Below are positions 6,761-14,148 of a stretch of 15,799 bases of DNA, piece by piece (position 1 is the stretch's first letter; each line of letters starts with the position of its first letter). Source of the DNA: Psychrilyobacter sp. (GTDB lineage: Bacteria; Fusobacteriota; Fusobacteriia; Fusobacteriales; Fusobacteriaceae); NCBI GenBank assembly GCA_030621995.1, contig JAUXGP010000009.1, positions 1 to 15,799 of the forward strand, given 5' to 3'. A model generated the notes under the pieces. The model ran no database searches. It saw only the letters and a list, made by a program, of their open reading frames with translations, and was not told where the DNA came from. Both the position numbers and the translations under genes were made by a program.

Positions 6761-8938
6761 CTAATTATTATAAAATTCTGTGTTTCCATTATATTTTAGT
6801 ACAATCATTGTAATATCATCGGATTGTTCTGCTCCATTAACAAATTCTTTAATATCTTCTTTAATTACTTTTTCAATATTATATACACCTCTTTTATCTT
6901 TTTTTATTTCCGACAGTACTTTTTTGAGTCTTGCTTCCGAATATTGTTTATTATCCTTGTCCATTGCTTCTGTCACACCGTCTGTATAGAGATATAGAAT
7001 ATCTCCATTTTTAAGTTTTAAATTTTCTCCCTTGAACTTAAATCCAGGGATCCCTCCAATAACAAAGTTCTTTTCCAAAAATAAATATTCATATTCATCG
7101 TCATCTTTTCTACAGATTAATGGCGGATTATGACCTCCATTTGAATACTCAACTTCCCCTGTTGCCACATCTAATATACAAATAAATACTGTAACAAATA
7201 AGCATTCATCATTATCTTCCACAAGCATATTATTTACATTAAATAGAACCTCCTCGGCAGGAATTCCTCTTAAGGCTTCATTTTTCATTAAGGTTTTGGC
7301 GATAACCATAAATAATGAAGCAGGTACCCCTTTGCCGGATACATCAGCAATAAGAAAACAAAGTCTATTTTCATCAATCAAGAAGAAATCATAATAGTCC
7401 CCCCCAACTTCTTTTGCAGCTTCCATACTGGCAAAAATATCAAACTCTTTTCTATTAGGGAATGGTGGAAAAATTCTTGGAAGCATACTTACTTGTATTC
7501 TTTTTGCAATCTCAAGTTCATTTTCAATTTTTTCCTTAGCTGCAGTTGTCTCCTTTAATTCATGTATATATAGTTTTAGATCCTTTGTCATTTTATTAAA
7601 TGACTCAGAAAGAAGCTGTATCTCATCACCTGTATTAATTTCGATATTTTGATCCAGATCACCTCTCCCTACAAGTTCCACATAATTTGTTAGTTCGATA
7701 ATCGGGTTTGAAAGTTTATTGGACATTTTTATTCCAACAAATATTATTATTATTAATATTAATATATATGCAATTATCATATTTCTCTGGGCACTATCCA
7801 CTGCTCTATCAATGTCGGTCTCCGTGCGTTCATGAATTTCTTTAAAGGTATTTTCTACCATGTCTGCACTTGCGGTTATTTTGTCAGCTGGAATCTCAAC
7901 TACAAGACTCCATCCGGTACTGAGAATCGGCTTATAAGCTAACACCTTTTCCTTACCACTATCATCATAGTATCTATCAAAACCTGTTACTCCAGAAATC
8001 ATTTTTTCAATGACCCTTCTGTAATCTTTGTTTTCAGTTTCTAATAAATTATAACTGTTCTCATAAATAAACTGAATTTCTTTGCCCGAATATGCAATTA
8101 CCTTTCCTTTCTTGTCAATTATATACGCAGTCCCTATATCCTCTACTTGAGTATTTATCATTTTTAATAATGATCTAACCGTTATATCGGAAGCAACAAC
8201 ACCTACGAAGTTTTCCTTGTTATCATATACTGCCTTGTAACAGGTCACAATTATTTTTTTACTCATATCATGATAACGGTCAGGAAAAGGCGTTGCGTCT
8301 ATATATGGAGTTGTCCACCCAAGGTCTTTTGTCTTGAGTGCTTCCTTATACCACCCTCTCTTTCTTGGATCATAATCCTTTACTAATGTAGATCGCCAGG
8401 GAAATCCTTTATATATTCCATCCTTTGTCCCTATGTATACCGACAATAAGTTATCATTATTTGAATAGATCGGTCTAAAAAAATAATCCATATTACTCAA
8501 AAGATCTATCTGCTCCTTCATAATATTTCTAGAGATACCCGGGGGTAAGGTTACAACTGAAACATTCTCAGGATTCTCAGGCTCCACCTCTCTATAATAT
8601 GTATCTACATGTTTAAACATAGTTGGATCAGAAAAAATAACTTTTGCATACTCACTCATAACATTAACACCAGATTCCACTTTGTTAAACAAAGTATCGG
8701 AATAATCAGCCTGAGATTTCACAAGTGCACGCATATACCCTTCAGTATCTGATCTGAGCATTTCTCTACTCTTTGAAATAGATACCTCCCATAATTCCTT
8801 ACTTGACTCCAAAGAAGCCTTTGCTTTTAGCCTTATATTTATACTGGAAATCAATAAAAATATAAGCAGGGAAATAGAGGTCATTCCCAATAATAATGAC
8901 AGTATCTTTGTTTTTATCGCTTTTTTATTTATAGGCAT
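6761..8938 (-). CDS. Membrane-bound SpoIIE-family PP2C phosphatase with dCache sensor and HAMP domain
   Basis: This is a sensor phosphatase of the RsbU/SpoIIE type, which dephosphorylates an anti-anti-sigma (STAS) protein. Layout for 725 aa: membrane helix 11-33; extracytoplasmic double Cache domain ~35-380; membrane helix 387-404; HAMP ~405-458; short coiled linker to ~482; PP2C domain ~490-716. Metal-binding and catalytic aspartates are visible in GGDYYD (512-517), IADVSGKG (530-537, D532), YTDGVTE (D653) and SDDITM (D707, D708). The Cache domain has RKRGWY (192-197), PYID (211-214) and ASD (D251), the layout of amino-acid-binding dCache domains. The ATG at 8936-8938 has GGAG nine bases upstream and opens directly into a charged segment and membrane helix; a TTG at 8971 would add 11 residues without a better ribosome binding site. 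It lies 143 bases after the RsbW-like gene, its likely pathway partner. Confidence 0.92.
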   Translation of the reverse strand: MPINKKAIKTKILSLLLGMTSISLLIFLLISSINIRLKAKASLESSKELWEVSISKSREMLRSDTEGYMRALVKSQADYSDTLFNKVESGVNVMSEYAKVIFSDPTMFKHVDTYYREVEPENPENVSVVTLPPGISRNIMKEQIDLLSNMDYFFRPIYSNNDNLLSVYIGTKDGIYKGFPWRSTLVKDYDPRKRGWYKEALKTKDLGWTTPYIDATPFPDRYHDMSKKIIVTCYKAVYDNKENFVGVVASDITVRSLLKMINTQVEDIGTAYIIDKKGKVIAYSGKEIQFIYENSYNLLETENKDYRRVIEKMISGVTGFDRYYDDSGKEKVLAYKPILSTGWSLVVEIPADKITASADMVENTFKEIHERTETDIDRAVDSAQRNMIIAYILILIIIIFVGIKMSNKLSNPIIELTNYVELVGRGDLDQNIEINTGDEIQLLSESFNKMTKDLKLYIHELKETTAAKEKIENELEIAKRIQVSMLPRIFPPFPNRKEFDIFASMEAAKEVGGDYYDFFLIDENRLCFLIADVSGKGVPASLFMVIAKTLMKNEALRGIPAEEVLFNVNNMLVEDNDECLFVTVFICILDVATGEVEYSNGGHNPPLICRKDDDEYEYLFLEKNFVIGGIPGFKFKGENLKLKNGDILYLYTDGVTEAMDKDNKQYSEARLKKVLSEIKKDKRGVYNIEKVIKEDIKEFVNGAEQSDDITMIVLKYNGNTEFYNN

Positions 8939-9081
8939 TTTAACCAACTCCAATATCCATACTATCATCAATAAGAAGATTATCTTTTAGGCTTTTGAAA
9001 GACAGTCACTGAGGGGAATCTGTGGTTATAAAAGCTCTGGAATTCAATAATTATAAAAAGTATACCGATAAAATGAATAAT

Positions 9082-9489
9082 TTAAAGCAACTTTTTTGTC
9101 AAAGTAAGTATATTTTTTCCATCTTCCCTTTTATAATCAACTGTATCCATAATATTTTTGATTATGAAGATTCCAAGTCCTCCAATCCTTCTTTTCTCTA
9201 TCGGCAGTGTAATATCAGGATCCTCTTTTTGCAGGGGATCAAAGGCAGTTCCTGTATCACTTATTTCTATAAAAATCGTATCATTGTTTACGGTTTCACA
9301 ATCAATTTTGAGTTCTCCACTTTCTTTATCATATGCATAATTTATAATGTTTATCAATGCTTCTTCACTAACTAATCTGAGTTGATAATCTATTTTTCCA
9401 TTATCAACTATTGTCTTAGTTTCTAAAAGAATAAACTGTATCATCTCTTCGAGGTTATCCATGACTACCTTGAATTTTTTTTTTGACAT
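9082..9489 (-). CDS. RsbW/SpoIIAB-like anti-sigma factor serine kinase (GHKL ATPase)
   Basis: Kinases of this family phosphorylate an STAS antagonist protein and hold a sigma factor, or another target, when the antagonist is phosphorylated. For the 135-aa form, the N-box is EEALINIINYAY (42-53), the G1 box ISDTGTAFDP (76-85), and the G2 box GGLGIFIIKNIMD (103-115), all with the expected order and spacing. The start at 9487-9489 (MSKKKF) has GGTGA five bases upstream and gives the normal family length. The frame stays open back to a TTG at 9630, adding 47 residues with no family resemblance and no ribosome binding site, so I reject that start, though it may be listed elsewhere. The gene lies between glgX and the phosphatase. 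No sigma factor gene adjoins it, so its target is unknown. Confidence 0.88.
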   Translation of the reverse strand: MSKKKFKVVMDNLEEMIQFILLETKTIVDNGKIDYQLRLVSEEALINIINYAYDKESGELKIDCETVNNDTIFIEISDTGTAFDPLQKEDPDITLPIEKRRIGGLGIFIIKNIMDTVDYKREDGKNILTLTKKLL

Positions 9490-9670
9490 ATTCATCACCA
9501 TAGTTTTTAGAATAAATACAATATCTTCCACAGGTTTACCAATAAAATTTTCAGCCCTTTCATAAATCCAAGAGCATTCGTAACTTTTAAAGGATCCTAA
9601 AAAAGTTTGACTACTCCATTTTTTTTTCAAAAGTGAATTCTAATTTTTCAATCCTATCTATCTTTCTCAA

Positions 9671-11794
9671 TTAATTATTATTTTTTTTTGAAATTAAGAC
9701 AATTACGGATCTAGACCCTATCAAGATTTCATTTTGATTTTTTACTTTTACCTCCTTTCCTTGAGGCCAGAAGTCCTCTCCACCAGGCATATCTGTGTTG
9801 ACAGCTACATGCCAAGATTTCTCTTTGGGTAGCACTGGAAGTTCAAATACATGCATTTCCCAATGTGAATTCATAGCCATATAAATAAATTCATCATCTT
9901 CGGTTCCATACTTATCAGCAGATCCACAAAACATCACTGCCATTGTATGGGATAAAAAATCATAATTTAAATCCCACGCTTTGGTTCCATGCCATGAAAT
10001 CTCAGGATACCCTGTATCAGTATGACAAGTGTCAAATCTGGTGACCCTTAAAACCGGGTGTGCTTTTCTAAAGGCTATCATGTTTTTAAAATATGAAAAA
10101 AGATCATTATTTTCCTTTAATAGATCCCAATTTAGCCATGAAATCTCATTGTCCTGACAGTAAGCATTATTATTTCCAAACTGGGTATTTCCAAATTCAT
10201 CTCCTGAAAGTATCATTGGAATCCCACGACTAACAAGTAATAATGTTATTGCATTCTTTATTTGTTTATTCCTCAAAAAATTAATCTCAGGATCATCTGC
10301 GGGACCTTCCCACCCGCAATTCCAACTTTCATTGTCATCTCCGCCGTCTCGATTGCCTTCTCCATTTGCAATATTATGTTTTTCATTGTATGAAACAAGA
10401 TCCATCATAGTAAAACCATCGTGACAAGTAATAAAATTTATAGAAGCAGTGGTTCCCCTATCTTCCCACCCATAAAGATCAGGTGATCCCTGGATCCTTT
10501 CAATTACTTCTCTAACTACCTGCTTATCTCCCTTTAAGAATTTTCTGATATCATCTCTAAACTTTCCATTCCACTCTGCCCACCTTCCCCAAGCAGGAAA
10601 TGAACCAACCTGGTACAGACCACCGGCATCCCATGCTTCTGCAATAAGTTTACACTTTCCTAAAATTGGATCAAATGCCAGTGTTTCAAGTAATGGAGGA
10701 TTTGCCATTGGTGCTCCGTTTTGATCCCTTGAAAGAATAGAAGCAAGGTCAAATCTAAATCCATCGATATGATATTCAGATGCCCAATATCTCAAACAAT
10801 CCAGTATCATATTTCTAACTATAGGATTATTACAATTTAGTGTATTTCCACATCCGCTAAAATTATAGTAGTCCCCTTCCGGAGTCAACAAGTAATAGGT
10901 TTTATTGTCATGTCCTTTAAAAGAAATATAAGGGCCGTTTTCATTTCCTTCAGCTGTATGATTAAAGACAACATCCAGAATTATTTCAATACCATTTTTA
11001 TGTAATTCTTTTACGAGATTTTTTAATTCATCAACTTCCATTCCAAATTTACCTGTTGCAGCATAACCGGCTTTTGGTGCAAAAAACCCTACGGTACTAT
11101 AACCCCAGTAATTCATTAACTCTTTGCCATTTTCCTTTGAAATCCTTGAATTTTCAAATTCATCAAATTCAAATACAGGAAGAAGTTCTATACAATTGAT
11201 TCCCAGTTCTTTCAAATAAGGTATTTTTTCGATAATGGCAGCATAAGTTCCAGGGTACTTTACCTTTGAAGTTTGATCTTTTGTATAGCTTCTCACATGT
11301 AATTCATAAATAATCAGGTCTTTCATATCCAGTTCAAGGGGCTTTTCTCCCTCCCATTCAAAATCATCAAAAAATATTCTAGATCTATGTTGAAAAGGAT
11401 CAATCCAATCTGGTTTTATACCCCAGATTTCTCTTCCGCCGGCAGCTTTTGCATACGGATCCATCAATATTTTTTCTTTGTTGTACAAATGCCCCTCTAT
11501 AGGATTATACGGTCCATCCACCCTGTATCCATACTCAATATTTTCAAAATCAAGATCAAAAACAGTCATTGCAAATACATTTCCAATTCTAAATTCTTCA
11601 GGAAAGGGTATTACTGCAAAGGGTTCTCTTTCTTTTTTCTTAAATAAAAGCAATTCATAGCTGGCTGCATATCTTGAAAATATGGAAAAATTAACTCCTT
11701 CTGGAACAATGGTTGCTCCAAAAGGTAAAGCTTTACCTCTTCTAAACTTTATTCCATTTTGTTGGTGAGTTGGGAATACATCTATTCTTAACAT
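9671..11794 (-). CDS. glgX: Glycogen debranching enzyme GlgX/TreX type (GH13 isoamylase)
   Basis: It hydrolyses alpha-1,6 branches of glycogen or of its phosphorylase limit dextrin in the cytoplasm. An N-terminal CBM48-type domain (about 20-155, GATIVPEGVNFSIFS) precedes the GH13 barrel. Visible catalytic motifs are DVVFNHTAEGN (274-284), DGFRFDLAS (344-352, nucleophile D349), LIAEAWDAGG (383-392, acid/base E386) and TCHDGFTMMDL (456-466, transition-state stabiliser D459). The segment YNEKHNIANGEGNRDG and the GSFPAWGRWAEWNGKFRDD region are typical of the GlgX/TreX group rather than of branching enzyme. The length, 707 aa, lies between E. coli GlgX and archaeal TreX. The ATG lies two bases after the STAS stop codon and its ribosome binding site (AGGGGA) is inside the last STAS codons, so the two are translationally coupled. 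No other glycogen gene is in the window. Confidence 0.95.
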   Translation of the reverse strand: MLRIDVFPTHQQNGIKFRRGKALPFGATIVPEGVNFSIFSRYAASYELLLFKKKEREPFAVIPFPEEFRIGNVFAMTVFDLDFENIEYGYRVDGPYNPIEGHLYNKEKILMDPYAKAAGGREIWGIKPDWIDPFQHRSRIFFDDFEWEGEKPLELDMKDLIIYELHVRSYTKDQTSKVKYPGTYAAIIEKIPYLKELGINCIELLPVFEFDEFENSRISKENGKELMNYWGYSTVGFFAPKAGYAATGKFGMEVDELKNLVKELHKNGIEIILDVVFNHTAEGNENGPYISFKGHDNKTYYLLTPEGDYYNFSGCGNTLNCNNPIVRNMILDCLRYWASEYHIDGFRFDLASILSRDQNGAPMANPPLLETLAFDPILGKCKLIAEAWDAGGLYQVGSFPAWGRWAEWNGKFRDDIRKFLKGDKQVVREVIERIQGSPDLYGWEDRGTTASINFITCHDGFTMMDLVSYNEKHNIANGEGNRDGGDDNESWNCGWEGPADDPEINFLRNKQIKNAITLLLVSRGIPMILSGDEFGNTQFGNNNAYCQDNEISWLNWDLLKENNDLFSYFKNMIAFRKAHPVLRVTRFDTCHTDTGYPEISWHGTKAWDLNYDFLSHTMAVMFCGSADKYGTEDDEFIYMAMNSHWEMHVFELPVLPKEKSWHVAVNTDMPGGEDFWPQGKEVKVKNQNEILIGSRSVIVLISKKNNN

Positions 11795-11796
11795 TT

Positions 11797-12138
11797 TTAC
11801 ACTCCCCTTTGTAAGAACTCAAAAGCCTCATCTATAGTTTTAAAAGACCTGAAAATATTGCCAAAACCTGTCATTTCCATCACATCGCCTACTTCTTCGC
11901 TCATTTCTACAAGCACTCCAGTTCCACCCTTTGATTTTAAGGTTTTTGCTATTATCATCAAAACTCTTAAACCTGCACTTGACACATATTCGCAATCTTT
12001 CATATCAATAATCAGACTGGTATTTTCATTTAATTCCTCTATAATTTCATCTTTTACCGAAGGTGCAGTATTTCCATCAAGTCTTCCAATAAGATTTACA
12101 ATATCAACACCTTCTCTTTTTTCAAAATTGACTTTCAT
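11797..12138 (-). CDS. STAS-domain anti-sigma factor antagonist (SpoIIAA/RsbV-like)
   Basis: A 113-residue single-domain protein of the SpoIIAA/RsbV family, which binds and sequesters an RsbW-type kinase when unphosphorylated. The fold is readable: a beta strand (DIVNLIGRLDG, 12-22), APSVKDEIIEEL, then LIIDMKDCEYVSSAGLRVL (42-60), in which S53/S54 are the phosphorylation site, S54 matching SpoIIAA Ser58. GGTGVLVEMSEEVGDVMEMTGF and a final helix (TIDEAFEFLQ) complete the domain. AAGGGGGAA lies upstream of the ATG. It is the first gene of the run that continues with glgX, the kinase and the phosphatase; all three parts of a partner-switching circuit are therefore within 5.4 kb on one strand. 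Confidence 0.93.
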   Translation of the reverse strand: MKVNFEKREGVDIVNLIGRLDGNTAPSVKDEIIEELNENTSLIIDMKDCEYVSSAGLRVLMIIAKTLKSKGGTGVLVEMSEEVGDVMEMTGFGNIFRSFKTIDEAFEFLQRGV

Positions 12139-12511
12139 GTTATTCCCCCTTATTACAGAGTTTATTTACCTGTATTTTAGATTTTATAGCTTACTTTTGG
12201 TATTTTTGCCACTATATTTTTTTGATTTTGAAATATACTTATAATATATATTTCATTATAAATTTAAGGTTGTCAAGTAAATATACTAATCTTTGCCTGA
12301 AGTAATATAATCCATCTTAAATAGATACAATAAAAAAGGCCAGTGTATAATAGTTTAAAAGTGTTTATTCATGAGAATCTAGACTATTTAGAAACTTTCA
12401 TTTGAATTTTTTTATTTTTATAGAGGAGTTTATTATTTAATCAGGTAAATTATATTTAAGGGTAACTTTTTAATAATATGATCATTATAAAAATAAGAAG
12501 GAGGGATTTTA
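12139..12511. other. Divergent intergenic region between the STAS gene and the peptide cassette
   Basis: 373 bases of very AT-rich sequence with no gene I can support. It holds a probable minus-strand promoter for the STAS gene (listed separately). On the plus strand TATAAT occurs at 12306-12311 and 12346-12351, both lacking a good -35. From the second, the leader to the peptide gene would be about 155 bases and would include a loose hairpin (AAAGT near 12358 with ACTTT near 12395) followed by a T-rich run at 12406-12420, which might attenuate transcription. This is weak evidence. Confidence 0.4.
12247..12276 (-). promoter_or_regulatory. Probable promoter of the STAS-glgX-kinase-phosphatase run
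   Basis: A consensus TTGACA on the minus strand (12271-12276) is followed after 18 bases by AATATA (12247-12252) in an AT-only stretch. The -35 is perfect and the -10 mediocre, with several overlapping alternatives. The 5' leader would be about 100 bases. The sequence does not look like a sigma-B-type promoter. Confidence 0.5.
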
Positions 12512-12814
12512 ATGTCAGAAGCATTTATTAGTAATGAAGAAATATCTGCAATTTTTGAAAGAGCTGAACTTTTAAAAAGCGGCAAAATAATTGTATATAC
12601 TGGTGACCAAGTTACAATAGATAAATTTAAAGAAGCTTTAGAGAAACCTATTTATTCTTTGGGAGAAGAAACAAAAAACTGCAGTTGGGGTAAAAAATTA
12701 AGATGTGCTGCACTATTAGCAGCAGCCGTATCTGCTTGTGGAGACCCGGATAATATACCAGGTATTATTACTATTTTAGGTACAACAGCAGCTGATTGTA
12801 TAGATTGTTTGTAA
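12512..12814 (+). CDS. Unknown 100-aa peptide with Cys-containing hydrophobic C-terminal half (possible bacteriocin-like precursor)
   Basis: I do not recognise the family. It starts at an ATG six bases after AGGAGGG, an excellent ribosome binding site. Residues 1-50 are charged and look like a small helix-strand-helix domain (EEISAIFERAELLKSG, KIIVYTG, TIDKFKEAL). Residues 57-100 are different: all five cysteines are here (C57, C65, C76, C96, C99), with an alanine-rich segment (66-75), the turn GDPDNIPG, and a C-terminus ADCIDCL. There is no N-terminal signal peptide. A soluble leader followed by a small, hydrophobic, Cys-containing core resembles some ribosomally made antimicrobial peptides (loosely, halocin C8-like), but this is an analogy of shape, not an identified homology. 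It shares its strand with a second unknown gene 99 bases downstream. No maturation or export gene is nearby. Confidence 0.75.
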   Translation: MSEAFISNEEISAIFERAELLKSGKIIVYTGDQVTIDKFKEALEKPIYSLGEETKNCSWGKKLRCAALLAAAVSACGDPDNIPGIITILGTTAADCIDCL

Positions 12815-12913
12815 GAAATTTGGCAGAGTCTAAAGGTTCCCTTGAAAGAAAACATTAAAAAAAGGATTAAATAATAATAGGCATGTACTTTAAAATGAGA
12901 AAGGGGTGAAATT

Positions 12914-13243
12914 ATGTTAGAAATAAAAAAAACAGTAATTGTTGATAAATCATTTTTTTTTAATGGTATTTCAACCAAAGGAGATGAAATTTATCTTTCT
13001 TATGTATTAAAGGCTCATTTAGCAGAAAATAATGAAATTTATTTAGAAGGAACAGGAATGACAGGAATGGTCAATTTAAATCTAATCTCAAATCAAAGAA
13101 CGGTAATCGAAACAAATTTAAGCGATCATATCGAACTTTCTAAATGTAGCAGTGAATATAGAGCATTTTGGGAAGAAGGAGCCAGAAAATGTGAAGAAGC
13201 ATTATCTTCATTAAATAATATTGAAAAGATGTTAAACAATTAA
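12914..13243 (+). CDS. Unknown 109-aa soluble protein, partner of the upstream peptide gene
   Basis: I do not recognise it. The ATG is preceded by AAAGGGGTG at good spacing. The first ~90 residues look beta-rich (KKTVIVDKSFFF, NEIYLEGTGMTGMVNLNLI, QRTVIETNLSDHIEL), and the last ~35 form a charged helix (YRAFWEEGARKCEEALSSLNNIEKML). There is no signal peptide or membrane segment; it has two cysteines (in SKCSS and RKCEE). It lies 99 bases after the peptide gene on the same strand with no terminator between, and is followed at once by a hairpin terminator, so the two form one unit. It could be an immunity protein, chaperone or second component; the sequence does not decide. The base composition is as AT-rich as its neighbour's. 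Confidence 0.7.
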   Translation: MLEIKKTVIVDKSFFFNGISTKGDEIYLSYVLKAHLAENNEIYLEGTGMTGMVNLNLISNQRTVIETNLSDHIELSKCSSEYRAFWEEGARKCEEALSSLNNIEKMLNN

Positions 13244-13268
13244 AAAAAAGGGGGAAACCTCTTTTTTT
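13243..13268 (+). terminator. Hairpin terminator of the two-gene peptide cassette
   Basis: A7GGGG (13243-13253) pairs with CCTCT7 (13258-13268) with one G-T pair and a GAAA loop. It overlaps the last base of the stop codon and its T tract directly touches the left end of the insertion sequence at 13269. Confidence 0.8.
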
Positions 13269-13286
13269 GGTTCTGTTGCAACAATT
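13269..13286 (+). repeat. Left terminal inverted repeat of the IS6-family element
   Basis: GGTTCTGTTGCAACAATT; identical, inverted, to 14068-14085. It follows directly on the T tract of the cassette terminator. Confidence 0.9.
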
Positions 13287-13321
13287 ATTCTAACCCTAAG
13301 ATTTCTTGATTTAATCTATTC

Positions 13322-14030
13322 CTAAGCATTAATCCCAAATAAGTTATTTATAAATCTACATTCAAAAACAGCATTTCGGTTTAATCCACCGACTTGTTGT
13401 TTTCTTAATATATTCATAGTTTCTATTCCAGATATAATGTGCTTGGGAGAATTGAAGTTTTTAAATCCTAAGATGGATTTTACTTTCTTTTTAATAAAGC
13501 GATGATCTTGCTCTACTATTATTATTGAGATATTTATTCTGGCGAATTTCTAATTCCTTAAGAATATCAAAGTTTTCTCTTTTAATCTCTTTGATTGCCG
13601 ATAAATTAACACCACTTTTATCAATGGTAATAGTTCTAGGGATAACGCTGCTACTTGATTTAAGAACTTTGTTAAAGAATCTCTTAGCAGCTTTCTTATC
13701 TCTTTTAGCTGTTAAAAGGAAGTCAATAGTTTCACCATTAGAATCGACAGCTCTATATAGATACTTCCATTTTCCTTTGACTTTGATATATGTTTCATCA
13801 ACTCTCCAGGAGTCATTAGTTATTTTTAAATGCTTTTTTATCTTTTGTGCGATAAGAGGGGAATATTCATGAACCCAACGAATAATACTAGAATGACAGA
13901 CCTTATATCCTCTTTCTAACATAATATCTTTTAAGTCCCTAGAGCTAAGCGTATATTTGAGATACCATCTAACACAAAGTAGTATAAAATCACCCTCAAA
14001 TTGCTTATGCTTAAAGTATTTAGATTTCAT
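13322..14030 (-). pseudogene. IS6-family DDE transposase, frameshifted
   Basis: The start (14028-14030) has a full AGGAGGTG ribosome binding site. The first part gives a normal IS6 transposase: helix-turn-helix region (SSRDLKDIMLERGYKVCHSSIIRWVHEY), DSWRVDETYIKVKGKWKYLYRAVD with the first catalytic Asp, and ITIDKSGVN with the second. After KYLNNN the frame shifts and stops at 13491 (179 aa). The next frame continues the family sequence from 13516: VEQDHRFIKKKVKSILGF, with the catalytic Glu, down to a TAG at 13322-13324. One extra base in the ATTATTATT stretch at about 13516-13526 accounts for it. The complete product would be about 235 aa, normal for IS6. As it stands the protein lacks the third catalytic residue and is presumably inactive, unless ribosomal slippage or a sequencing error explains the shift. 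Confidence 0.88.
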
Positions 14031-14067
14031 AATACACCTCCTATTTTAAGAAGATTATATCATATAA

Positions 14068-14085
14068 AATTGTTGCAACAGAACC
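14068..14085 (-). repeat. Right terminal inverted repeat of the IS6-family element
   Basis: The minus strand reads GGTTCTGTTGCAACAATT, identical to the left end over 18 bases. On the plus strand it carries an outward-facing TTGCAA (14073-14078), which can act as a -35 in IS26/IS257-type hybrid promoters. Confidence 0.9.
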
Positions 14086-14105
14086 ATATTTAGTATGCTA
14101 AATAT
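14086..14105. repeat. Perfect 8-bp palindrome abutting the right end of the IS
   Basis: ATATTTAG, four bases (TATG), then CTAAATAT. It begins at the first base outside the element. It looks like a repressor-type operator, and its TATGCT (14094-14099) could be a -10 for the outward TTGCAA of the IS end, at a short 15-base spacing. Either role is inference. Confidence 0.5.
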
Positions 14106-14133
14106 AACATGATTTAAATAGAGGAGTGAAAAA

Positions 14134-14148
14134 ATGAAAAAGGCTTAA
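14134..14148 (+). CDS. Four-codon open reading frame (MKKA) with strong ribosome binding site, probable gene remnant or leader
   Basis: GAGGAG (14121-14126) lies seven bases before ATG AAA AAG GCT TAA. The stop codon is inside the left arm of the following hairpin. The initiation signals are as good as those of real genes here, yet the product would be four residues. It may be the start of a gene whose body was lost in a rearrangement next to the IS, or chance. No such peptide is expected to be functional. Confidence 0.25.
   Translation: MKKA

Larger units (their letters stand above)
13269..14085 (-). mobile_element. IS6-family insertion sequence, 817 bp
   Basis: Both ends carry the 18-bp perfect inverted repeat GGTTCTGTTGCAACAATT (13269-13286 and, inverted, 14068-14085), close to IS6/IS26/IS240 ends. 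The enclosed minus-strand gene encodes an IS6-type transposase that is frameshifted. The length is typical for the family. The eight bases outside each end (CTTTTTTT on the left, ATATTTAG on the right) do not match, so there is no 8-bp target duplication, which suggests that the flanks were not originally contiguous or have since changed. Confidence 0.9.

Noticed and set aside
9022..9375. Plus-strand open frame of 117 codons opposite the anti-sigma kinase
   Set aside because: It is the shadow of a clear GHKL kinase gene, has no ribosome binding site or family features, and reads as AT-rich noise.
12475..12492. ATGATCAT palindrome just before the peptide gene's ribosome binding site
   Set aside because: The symmetric core is only eight bases and the flanks do not continue it; in such AT-rich DNA this is expected by chance.
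13491..14030. A complete short 179-aa transposase
   Set aside because: The missing C-terminal third, including EQDH, is present in the adjacent frame, so this is a frameshifted gene and not a naturally short one.
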